Shown here one piece after another: positions 26,283-33,802 of a DNA stretch of 64,000 bases; within the stretch, counting starts at the first letter, position 1; the number at the start of each line of letters is the position of its first letter. The stretch is from positions 325,001-389,000 of the forward strand of contig JAWKLJ010000002.1 of NCBI GenBank assembly GCA_041392805.1, in the 5' to 3' direction. A model generated the notes under the pieces. The model did not search any database and was not told the origin of the DNA. It was given only the letters and a program-made list of their open reading frames with translations. The stretch is from Saprospiraceae bacterium (lineage in GTDB: Bacteria; Bacteroidota; Bacteroidia; Chitinophagales; Saprospiraceae). Position numbers and translations under genes: made by a program.

Positions 26283-27056
26283 ATGATGAAAAAAAAGCAT
26301 TACCTCCTTCTGCTTCCCTTGTGTGCTTTAACCTTTGCTTTGCAAGGTCAAAAAATCAACCTGCTGGATTATGTCTATCTGCATGGCGGTAGTTTTTTAA
26401 AAGGGCAGGTCATGGATACCCTTCGCGGTGGCTTCATTCAATTAAAGTTGCAAAATGACAGCCTTATGGTTATCCCCATTTCCTATATCAAAAAAATCAA
26501 GCAGGACGATCGGGGTAAGCAATTATTTGAAAATGGAAAAACAGCGATTGCTCAAGGGCTTTACAGCCGAATCTCTTTTCAGTTTTTGACGGGGACAGGC
26601 AGCACCTATGGGAATAATTACAGGATAAATCCCTCTTTAGAATTTTCGATGGGATTGCATCTGCGCCCTTGGTTGGCAGTCGGTGCCGGTATTGCCCTGG
26701 ATATGTATAATGAGCGTCGAATGGTGCCAGTCTATTTGGAGTCGCGCTTATATCTGCCCAATGTTCCCAGGGCGCCTTTTTTGGGGCTTCAACTGGGTTA
26801 TGGTATCTTAATGGATAAGCAGGAGTTTGAAGATAATTTCGCGGGAGAGGTAACGGAAAGGGGAGGTGTTATGGTTTATCCTTCGATTGGCTATCGCTTT
26901 TCGGGGCGAGGGAATACCGATTTCTTAATGGATATAGGATATAAATTTCAACCCTACTATTTTCGAGTGAATTATCCACAGGATTGGTGGACGATTCGGG
27001 AAGAGGTGCGTAGTATGAGTAGCAGTTTAACGGTGCGATTTGGTTGGGTGTTTTGA
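26283..27056 (+). CDS. Outer-membrane beta-barrel-like secreted protein
   Basis: The 257-residue protein starts with a Sec signal peptide (MKKKHYLLLLPLCALTFALQGQ). Residues about 25-80 form a small beta domain (DYVYLHGGSFLKGQVMDTLRGGFIQLKLQNDSLMVIPISYIKKI), which may bind a ligand or peptide. From residue about 95 the sequence alternates hydrophobic and polar residues as beta strands (LEFSMGLHLRPWLAVGAGIALDM, APFLGLQLGYGILMD) and ends in Phe (SLTVRFGWVF), the usual outer-membrane barrel signature. No named family was recognised. It follows the LVIVD lipoprotein gene closely. Downstream is the tandem repeat array. Confidence 0.75.
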   Translation: MMKKKHYLLLLPLCALTFALQGQKINLLDYVYLHGGSFLKGQVMDTLRGGFIQLKLQNDSLMVIPISYIKKIKQDDRGKQLFENGKTAIAQGLYSRISFQFLTGTGSTYGNNYRINPSLEFSMGLHLRPWLAVGAGIALDMYNERRMVPVYLESRLYLPNVPRAPFLGLQLGYGILMDKQEFEDNFAGEVTERGGVMVYPSIGYRFSGRGNTDFLMDIGYKFQPYYFRVNYPQDWWTIREEVRSMSSSLTVRFGWVF

Positions 27057-27082
27057 GGGCTGCTTCCGTGCCCGTTCGTGAA

Positions 27083-27786
27083 CGAGCTCCAGCTCGTGAA
27101 CCTGTCACTTCTTTGACTGCCTGTAGCTCCAGCTACATCGTTGCGCTTTAATGGCAATGGCAATCAAAATTAAAATATCAATCAAAATTTCAATGTCTTC
27201 TGTGTCGCTGCGCCGCTGGCGTCCTAAGCCGCTGGTTTTCGAGCTCCAGCTCGTGAACCTGTCACTTCTTTGACTGCCTGTAGCTCCAGCTACATCGCAG
27301 CGCTTCAATGGCAATGGTAATCAAAATCAAAATATCAATCAAAATTTCAATATCTTCTGTGTCGCTGCGCCGCTGGCGTCCTAAGCCGCTGGTTTTCGAG
27401 CTCCAGCTCGTGAACCTGTCACTTCTTTGACTGCCTGTAGCTCCAGCTACATCGCATCGCTTCAATGGCAATGGTAATCAAAATCAAAATATCAATCAAA
27501 ATTTCAATATCTTCTGTGTCGCTGCGCCGCTGGCGTCCTAAGCCGCTGGTTTTCGAGCTCCAGCTCGTGAACCTGTCACTTCTTTGACTGCCTGTAGCTC
27601 CAGCTACATCGCAGCGCTTCAATGGCAATGGCAATCAAAATTAAAATATCAATCAAAATTTCAATGTCTTCTGTGTCGCTGCGCCGCTGGCGTCCTAAGC
27701 CGCTGGTTTTCGAGCTCCAGCTCGTGGACCTGTCACTTCTTTGACTGCCTGTAGCTCCAGCTACATCGCAGCGCTTCAATGGCAAT
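27083..27786. repeat. 157-bp tandem repeat array, about 4.5 copies
   Basis: Units start at 27083, 27240, 27397, 27554 and 27711 with cgagctccagctcgtg, exactly 157 bp apart, and the last copy stops near 27786. Copies are nearly identical, with a few substitutions (taatggcaatggcaatc versus caatggcaatggtaatc). Each unit has two palindromes with the same core, CGAGCTCCAGCTCG and TGTAGCTCCAGCTACA, plus an AT-rich segment (aatatcaatcaaaatttcaat) and a GC segment (cgctgcgccgctggcg). The period is not a multiple of three, so it is not a protein repeat. It lies in a 900-bp gap after the barrel gene. Confidence 0.92.
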
Positions 27787-27830
27787 TAAAATCAAAATTA
27801 AAATCCCCGTCTGCGTCGCTGGGGCATGCC

Positions 27831-27883
27831 CCAACCCTCCACTACCTCTTCCCCTCCAATACCTCCACGTCCCAAAAAAACGC
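27831..27883. repeat. Dispersed GGGACGTGGAG element, reverse orientation
   Basis: The segment is the reverse complement of one unit of the 15440-15702 array: read on the minus strand it is T-run, gggacgtggaggtattggag, gggaagaggtagtggagggttgg. It lies just after the 157-bp array. The remaining stretch to the next gene (27884-28015) shows only AT-rich sequence. Confidence 0.7.
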
Positions 27884-28015
27884 TACCAATTTCAATGGCA
27901 ATCAAAATGACCCTTTCAACCCTGGGTTCGAACAAATACTAAACTTTATGTAGCAATTAGTAGGCTTTTGCTCGGCTATTTATATTTTTGGCCTTCATTT
28001 TATGATCCAATACGT

Positions 28016-30292
28016 ATGAAAAAGCCGACTCTAAGCCTCCTATTTATTTGTTGCACCCTATGGCTATTTGCACAGCAACAACAAAATTTTTCTCCCGATG
28101 TCCTTTCAGAAGAGCTCACCATACATTTAAATCGGACCACCGAGAAGATCGTTCTAGATGGCCTTTTAACCGAGGCGGTATGGTCGAGTGCCGACAATGC
28201 GGCAAATTTTTGGCAATACTTTCCGCAAGACTCTACTGGTGCACTTGGGCAAACGGAAATTCGAATGACTTACGATGAGCAATTTCTGTATGTTGGTGTT
28301 AGGTGTTATACCGCCGGAGAAAACTATGTTGTCCAGTCTTTAAAGCGAGATTACTCCTTCTCTGGTAATGACAATATCACGTTGCTTTTTGATACTTACA
28401 ATGACAAGACGAATGCTTTTGTATTCGGTATGAATCCGATGGGCGTGCAGCGAGAAGCTTTGATCTCAAATGGGGGACGTACCAGAGGAGAAAGCACTTT
28501 TGCTTCTTCCTGGGACAACAAATGGTATGGGACAGCAAAAATAAAAGGTGATTATTGGGAAGCCGAATTTGCTATTCCCTTCAAAACCCTACGCTTTCAG
28601 GAAGGGAGTAAGGAGTGGCGCTTCAATTGTTATCGTAGCGATACCCAGTATAATGAGCGCTCTACCTGGGTACGCATCCCGCGAAATTACATCATCATGG
28701 ATCTCTCTTTTATGGGACGAATGATCTGGGATGAGCCCTTGAAAAAACCGGGGTCAAACATTTCTGTCATTCCTTACCTCACAGCAGGGATGAACCGCGA
28801 TTTTGAAGATCCTACCCAAACAAAGCCCAATTGGCCCTCAAATATTGGTGGTGATGCCAAAATAGCAGTGACGGCTGGCTTAAACCTTGACCTGACGGTA
28901 AATCCAGATTTTTCTCAGGTGGAAGTAGATGAGCAGGTGACCGATCTGAGTCGTTTTGAAATCTTTTTCCCAGAAAAACGACAATTTTTTCTAGAGAACG
29001 CCGATTTGTTTGGCAGCTTTGGCCAAACCAGGGTGAACCCCTTTTTTTCCAGGCGCATTGGGGTGGTGCGAGATACGACAACTGGGCAAAATATCCAAAA
29101 CCCTATTTTATACGGTGCCCGACTCAGTGGAAAACTCAACGAAAACCTAAGGGTAGGCTTATTAAATATGCAAACGGCCAGGGAAGAAGAAAATGGTTTA
29201 CCGTCTTTTAATTACACCGTAGCAGCTTTGCAACAAAAGGTATTCGACCGCTCCAATATTGCCTTTCTTTTTGTGAATAAGGAAGCTATCAATGGCGAAA
29301 AAGGCAATGATCTTTACAATCTCTACAATCGGGTAGCAGGGCTGGAATATCGCCTAGCCTCCAAAGACACCAAATGGACTGGCAAAGCCTTTTTTCACAT
29401 GGCTTTCACGCCAGAGGAAGTGGCTCAAAAATATACCCACGGCATAAATTTGGAATTCCTGGAGCGCAGGTATCGGATCGAGTGGGCCAACCTTTATGTA
29501 GGCCAAGGATATAATGCAGAGGTCGGTTTCGCTCCTCGAAAAGATTATTTGTTAATGAGCCCCGAAGTCCAATTCCTTTTCTTTCCCAACAGAGGAAATA
29601 TTAACCAACACAGCATCAATATTGATACCCGCTTTTTTTTGCAAGTAGGCAAAGATGGTAATGAGATCATTCCCGCCTATGGATTATCGGAGCGCCAAAT
29701 AGAGATAGAATGGGCTTTTCGCTTTAAAAATAATACCGAAGCCAGCCTGATCCTAAAAGAAGATGAGCTCACCTTGCTCGACGATTTTGACCCTACGCGA
29801 TTGCAAGCAGATGATGTTTTTCTGCCCGCCGGGTCTGCCTACCATTTTTTTAGCATGGAAGCAAGTTACCAATCTGACCAACGGAAGAAACTCTTTTATG
29901 AAGTACAACCCAATATTGGGCAATTTTATAATGGTTTTCGAGCGGGGATGGCAGGCAATTTCACCTTCCGTTACCAGCCCTATGGCGCCATTGCCATCGC
30001 TTATGATTACAATTTCATCAAACTGGAAGCCCCTTTCAAGCCTGTTAACATCTGGCTCGTGGGCCCCCGTATTGACCTTACCTTTTCGAAAAACCTTTTT
30101 CTTACAACCTTCATTCAGTACAACAACCAATTGGATAACCTGAATATCAATTCACGGTTTCAATGGAGATTTCAGCCTGTTTCAGATTTCTTTTTGGTGT
30201 ATACAGACAATTACATCACCGATCCATTTAGCCAATTTAGTACGCGCAACCGGGCCATTGTGGCTAAGTTGACGTATTGGTTGAATTTGTGA
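28016..30292 (+). CDS. DUF5916 outer-membrane protein with N-terminal CBM9-like domain
   Basis: The protein of about 758 residues has a Sec signal peptide (MKKPTLSLLFICCTLWLFAQ). Residues about 30-230 form a CBM9-like beta-sandwich (TEKIVLDGLLTEAVWSSADNAANF ... IRMTYDEQFLYVGVRCY). The rest is the DUF5916 region, with the landmark LDLTVNPDFSQVEVDEQVTDLSRFEIFFPEKRQFFLENADLF and a C-terminal barrel of amphipathic strands ending KLTYWLNL. DUF5916 proteins are widespread in Bacteroidota, with carbohydrate or metal-uptake roles proposed but not established. The frame is open 48 bp further upstream, but signal-peptide logic favours the ATG at 28016. It is a single gene. Confidence 0.9.
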   Translation: MKKPTLSLLFICCTLWLFAQQQQNFSPDVLSEELTIHLNRTTEKIVLDGLLTEAVWSSADNAANFWQYFPQDSTGALGQTEIRMTYDEQFLYVGVRCYTAGENYVVQSLKRDYSFSGNDNITLLFDTYNDKTNAFVFGMNPMGVQREALISNGGRTRGESTFASSWDNKWYGTAKIKGDYWEAEFAIPFKTLRFQEGSKEWRFNCYRSDTQYNERSTWVRIPRNYIIMDLSFMGRMIWDEPLKKPGSNISVIPYLTAGMNRDFEDPTQTKPNWPSNIGGDAKIAVTAGLNLDLTVNPDFSQVEVDEQVTDLSRFEIFFPEKRQFFLENADLFGSFGQTRVNPFFSRRIGVVRDTTTGQNIQNPILYGARLSGKLNENLRVGLLNMQTAREEENGLPSFNYTVAALQQKVFDRSNIAFLFVNKEAINGEKGNDLYNLYNRVAGLEYRLASKDTKWTGKAFFHMAFTPEEVAQKYTHGINLEFLERRYRIEWANLYVGQGYNAEVGFAPRKDYLLMSPEVQFLFFPNRGNINQHSINIDTRFFLQVGKDGNEIIPAYGLSERQIEIEWAFRFKNNTEASLILKEDELTLLDDFDPTRLQADDVFLPAGSAYHFFSMEASYQSDQRKKLFYEVQPNIGQFYNGFRAGMAGNFTFRYQPYGAIAIAYDYNFIKLEAPFKPVNIWLVGPRIDLTFSKNLFLTTFIQYNNQLDNLNINSRFQWRFQPVSDFFLVYTDNYITDPFSQFSTRNRAIVAKLTYWLNL

Positions 30293-30341
30293 TGAGGGGA
30301 CCTTCTTTCTCTCCATTGCTCTTAAAAAGCCATCTGCTTCC

Positions 30342-30378
30342 TGTTCAATTCTGAACAGACTTTGTACAATTCTGAACA
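30342..30378. promoter_or_regulatory. Two tandem palindromic activator sites
   Basis: TGTTCAATTCTGAACA (30342-30357) and TGTACAATTCTGAACA (30363-30378) are near-perfect inverted repeats differing in one base, placed 21 bp apart start to start, two helical turns. They lie 55-90 bp upstream of a sigma-54-like promoter, the position of enhancer sites for sigma-54 activators. No gene overlaps them. Confidence 0.6.
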
Positions 30379-30432
30379 CCCTTTATCAGGAACTTTAATT
30401 TTAAGTTATTGAATATCAGTTTATTAAGCCAG

Positions 30433-30448
30433 TGGCATGGATTTTGAA
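30433..30448 (+). promoter_or_regulatory. Probable sigma-54 (-24/-12) promoter of the FtsX permease gene
   Basis: TGGCATG-N4-TTGAA fits the sigma-54 consensus TGGCACG-N4-TTGCA with one change in the -24 block and one in the -12 block (GA for GC). It is 37 bp before the start codon of the permease gene and downstream of two tandem palindromes. The -12 mismatch lowers confidence. Confidence 0.5.
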
Positions 30449-30484
30449 TAACTATTTCATATTCAATGACTTAATACCTGGTTT

Positions 30485-32833
30485 ATGCTAAAACACTACC
30501 TAAAAGTCGCTATCAGAAATATGGTCAAATACAAAGGGTATGCTTTGATCAATATAGCTGGATTAACCATGGGCTTAGCTATTTGTTTTATTCTTTTTTT
30601 ATGGGTGAAAGATGAGTTAAGTTATGATCGTTTTCATGCCCATGCAGATCGTATCTATCGCGCACAGTGGGAAGCACGTTATGGTGATAATGAATGGAAA
30701 ACACCGATGGTCCCGGTCCCTTTAGCAGAAACATTGAAAAGGGAGTTTCCAGAAGTAGAAGAAGTGACGCAAATCTATCCAGGCAATATGAGTCTGAAGT
30801 TAGGAGAAGATTTTGTCCGGGAATCCAAATTTCTCTTTGTAGATGAAGGTTTTTTTGATGTATTTACCATCACTACCCTTGCTGGCGAAGCTAAATCAGT
30901 GGCTACAGATGTCAATGCTGTATTGCTAACCGAAGCATCGGCTGAACGCTATTTTGGTACGACGGAGAATGTTATTGGCAAAGAGGTGATGCGGAATGAT
31001 GGAAAAACCTTCCAGGTCAAAGGCATCGTAAAAGCTTTCCCCGTACAATCTCATTTGAAATTTGACTTTTTGGCCTCTCTAAAGCATATTACACGCTTGG
31101 AGCAACGGAAAACGGAATGGGGCTCTGCGAGTTGTTTTACTTATTTTTTATTGAAAGACCTGGGTAATGTAGCAGAATTGGATAAGAAGTTTCAAGCCTA
31201 TGTAGAAAAAAACGTTGTAGATGATGATTTTAAGGTGGGCAATAATTTTACTCGTTTTCCTTTTGAAATCATTTCGGATATACACCTCAAACCCAACCTA
31301 TCTTATATATGGATGTTTGGCCTGATTGCCTTTATCATCTTATTACTAGCCAGTGTCAATTTTATAAATCTGGCCACGGCCCGATCGATTACGCGGGCAA
31401 AGGAGATCGGCCTTCGGAAAGTAATGGGATCTCAGCGAGGGCAGTTGATCCGCCAATTTTTCGGAGAGGCCTTTATTTACGTTTTCCTTTCCTTGGTATT
31501 GGCGATCATTCTAGCATGGGAAATTTTGCCCTACTTCAATGACATAGCAGATAAATCATTGGCCATCCAGTTTCTTCAGACACCCTTTGTCTGGTTATTG
31601 GCCTTAGGTCTGGTGTTTTTTACGACGGTCATGACCGGGGTCTTCCCAGCGCTTGTTTTGTCCTCTTTTGTACCTTTGCAGGTATTGAAAGGCAGTATCA
31701 GTAAATCGAAAAAAGGCAATCGCTTCAGACAGGGCCTGGTCATTCTCCAATTTAGTATTTCGGTCGCATTGATAATTGGAACGATGATCATTAACAATCA
31801 ACTTCAGTTCTTACAAAATTTTCAGCTTGGGTTTGATAAAGAACAGGTATTGGTATTGCGTAAAGCAACAGGACTAGGAAATAACTTTTACCCTTTTATG
31901 GAAAGGTTGCGAACTTTGCCAGGAGTAGAGCAAGTAAGTGCGGCCCAATACCTTCCTGGTGATGAATATGACAGCACCATTTTTGTGCCAGAGCAACCCG
32001 CTAATATCAATGCTACGTCCCTCACTTATGCCCATGTCGATGAATATTTTGTCGATGTTTTAAAATTGAAGGTACTCGAAGGAAGGAATTTCGATCTATC
32101 TATAACTACCGATAGTACGGCGTACTTGATCAATGAAACGGCAGCCAAAAGAATGGGTTGGGAGGACCCCATCGATAAGAAAATTTCCTATGGCGGAAGC
32201 GTAGAAGGTCGCGTCATTGGCGTCGTTGAAGATTTTAATTTTTCTTCATTGCATGATGAAGTAGATCCTATCATTTTGAGGATGAATGCCTGGAAACCTT
32301 CCAATCTTGCCATCCGCCTCCGGTCGGGTAACTTACAAGATCAAATTGCTGGCATTCAGGCTATTTGGAAGGAAATGGCTACTAATGTGCCCTTTGAATT
32401 CAACTTCCTGGATGAGGAAATACAAGAAATGTATGTGCGCGAAGAACGGATGTCTAGCATCTTTTCTGTTTTTGCGGCCCTGGCCATTTTTATTGCCTGT
32501 ATAGGTTTGCTAGGTCTATCAGCTTTTTTGATTACACAAAGAACCAAAGAAATTGGGATTCGCAAAGTGTTGGGGGCTTCTGTCAGCAGCATTGTCCAAT
32601 TATTATCAGCTGAGTTTCTGCGATTGGTCGTGCTTGCCCTATTCCTTGCCTTTCCTATTGCCTGGTACTTTATGCAAAACTGGTTGAAAAATTTCGCTTA
32701 TCAAGTGGATATTTCCTGGACGGTATTTATGCTTGCAGGCATCGTCGCGATGGGAATTGCTGTTTTTACGGTCAGCTTTTTAAGTATTAGGGCCGCCTTG
32801 GCCAATCCGGTGGAGAGTTTGCGGAACGAATAG
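30485..32833 (+). CDS. FtsX/MacB-type ABC transporter permease
   Basis: The 782-residue protein opens MLKHYLKVAIRNMVKYKGYALINIAGLTMGLAICFILFLWV, the standard Bacteroidota MacB-like permease start. A periplasmic MacB-PCD domain follows, then a first FtsX core (about 280-410, with ATARSITRAKEIGLRKVMGSQRGQLIRQFFGEA), a second periplasmic part and a second FtsX core at the end (TKEIGIRKVLGASVSSIVQLLSAEFLRL ... SIRAALANPVESLRNE). The duplicated layout is the usual two-module form. No ATPase gene is adjacent, so it probably uses a shared ATPase. These proteins export or transduce force across the envelope; the substrate is unknown. Two tandem palindromes and a sigma-54-like promoter lie upstream. 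Confidence 0.92.
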   Translation: MLKHYLKVAIRNMVKYKGYALINIAGLTMGLAICFILFLWVKDELSYDRFHAHADRIYRAQWEARYGDNEWKTPMVPVPLAETLKREFPEVEEVTQIYPGNMSLKLGEDFVRESKFLFVDEGFFDVFTITTLAGEAKSVATDVNAVLLTEASAERYFGTTENVIGKEVMRNDGKTFQVKGIVKAFPVQSHLKFDFLASLKHITRLEQRKTEWGSASCFTYFLLKDLGNVAELDKKFQAYVEKNVVDDDFKVGNNFTRFPFEIISDIHLKPNLSYIWMFGLIAFIILLLASVNFINLATARSITRAKEIGLRKVMGSQRGQLIRQFFGEAFIYVFLSLVLAIILAWEILPYFNDIADKSLAIQFLQTPFVWLLALGLVFFTTVMTGVFPALVLSSFVPLQVLKGSISKSKKGNRFRQGLVILQFSISVALIIGTMIINNQLQFLQNFQLGFDKEQVLVLRKATGLGNNFYPFMERLRTLPGVEQVSAAQYLPGDEYDSTIFVPEQPANINATSLTYAHVDEYFVDVLKLKVLEGRNFDLSITTDSTAYLINETAAKRMGWEDPIDKKISYGGSVEGRVIGVVEDFNFSSLHDEVDPIILRMNAWKPSNLAIRLRSGNLQDQIAGIQAIWKEMATNVPFEFNFLDEEIQEMYVREERMSSIFSVFAALAIFIACIGLLGLSAFLITQRTKEIGIRKVLGASVSSIVQLLSAEFLRLVVLALFLAFPIAWYFMQNWLKNFAYQVDISWTVFMLAGIVAMGIAVFTVSFLSIRAALANPVESLRNE

Positions 32834-32904
32834 GCATATTCCGCAAGTTTCGGGTCTTTTCTAAGTCCGGGTACGCCTATTTTTGTGTCATAAAATTTGA
32901 TAAA

Positions 32905-33747
32905 ATGAATGACCAAGAAAAAATCAATTACCATCGGATTGCAGAGGCGATTGAATATATTAGGCAAAACTTCAAAGGCCAGCCTAAGCTGGAGGAGGTG
33001 GCACAAAGCGTTCATCTTAGCACCTTCCATTTCCAACGCCTATTCAGCGACTGGGTGGGCGTGAGTCCCAAGCAATTTTTGCAATATATTAGCTTGGAAC
33101 ATGCAAAAAAAATGTTACAGGATCAACAGGCAACGCTATTTGATGCTGCCCTTGAGACAGGCCTATCGGGGACGGGACGTTTGCATGATTTATTTGTCAA
33201 TATTGAAGGCATGACCCCTGGAGAATTTAAAAACGGAGGTAAAAGCTTATCCATCAATTACAGTTTTGCTGAGAGCCCCTTTGGTCATATACTGATCGCA
33301 TCGACCCATAAAGGGATCTGTTATATGTCCTTTGTGGAAGCGGAGAAAGCTGCCTTTTCCGAACTTCAAAGTCATTTCCCCAATGCCCAGTTTCGGCAAA
33401 TGGTAGACCTTATCCAACAAAATGCTTTTTACATTTTCACCAAAGACTGGGATAAACTCGATCAAATCAAATTGCACTTGAAGGGTACCGATTTCCAACT
33501 CAAGGTTTGGGAAGCCTTGTTGAAAATACCGAAGGGCAACCTATCTACTTATGGCCGTATTGCGCAAACGATCCAAAAACCAAAAGCTTCGAGAGCAGTT
33601 GGGACCGCCATTGGTAGCAATCCTGTTGCCTATTTGATTCCATGCCATCGAGTCATCCGCGCCAATGGGGACTTCGGGCAGTACATGTGGGGTGCCACCC
33701 GGAAAACGGCTATCATTGGCTGGGAAGCGGCCGCCATGGATGGATGA
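32905..33747 (+). CDS. AraC-type HTH / methylated-DNA-protein cysteine methyltransferase fusion
   Basis: The 280-residue protein has an N-terminal AraC helix-turn-helix (about 8-105, EAIEYIRQNFKGQPKLEEVAQSVHLSTFHFQRLFSDWVGVSPKQFLQYI) and a C-terminal OGT domain (from about 110). The active-site motif is PCHRVIRA with the acceptor Cys at 247, and the LLKIPKGNLSTYGRIAQ and ASRAVGTAIGSNPVAYLIPCHRV blocks are intact. It removes O6-alkylguanine by self-alkylation. It corresponds to Ada without the N-terminal zinc phosphotriester domain, so any regulation by alkylated phosphate is not expected. It is followed 55 bp later by the propeller-gamma-glutamyltransferase gene. Confidence 0.92.
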   Translation: MNDQEKINYHRIAEAIEYIRQNFKGQPKLEEVAQSVHLSTFHFQRLFSDWVGVSPKQFLQYISLEHAKKMLQDQQATLFDAALETGLSGTGRLHDLFVNIEGMTPGEFKNGGKSLSINYSFAESPFGHILIASTHKGICYMSFVEAEKAAFSELQSHFPNAQFRQMVDLIQQNAFYIFTKDWDKLDQIKLHLKGTDFQLKVWEALLKIPKGNLSTYGRIAQTIQKPKASRAVGTAIGSNPVAYLIPCHRVIRANGDFGQYMWGATRKTAIIGWEAAAMDG

Positions 33748-33802
33748 GCTTAAAAGCGCAAAATTTATTACTTTGTTGCTTTATTCATTGCCAAACATCA
33801 TC

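Noticed and set aside
27105..27785. Four nearly identical minus-strand ORFs of 69-71 codons in the 157-bp array
   Set aside because: They are the same repeat read in shifting frames; the 157-bp period is not a multiple of three and no start-site or codon signal supports them.
27083..27786. CRISPR array
   Set aside because: Units are nearly identical from end to end, without unique spacers, and no cas gene is present.
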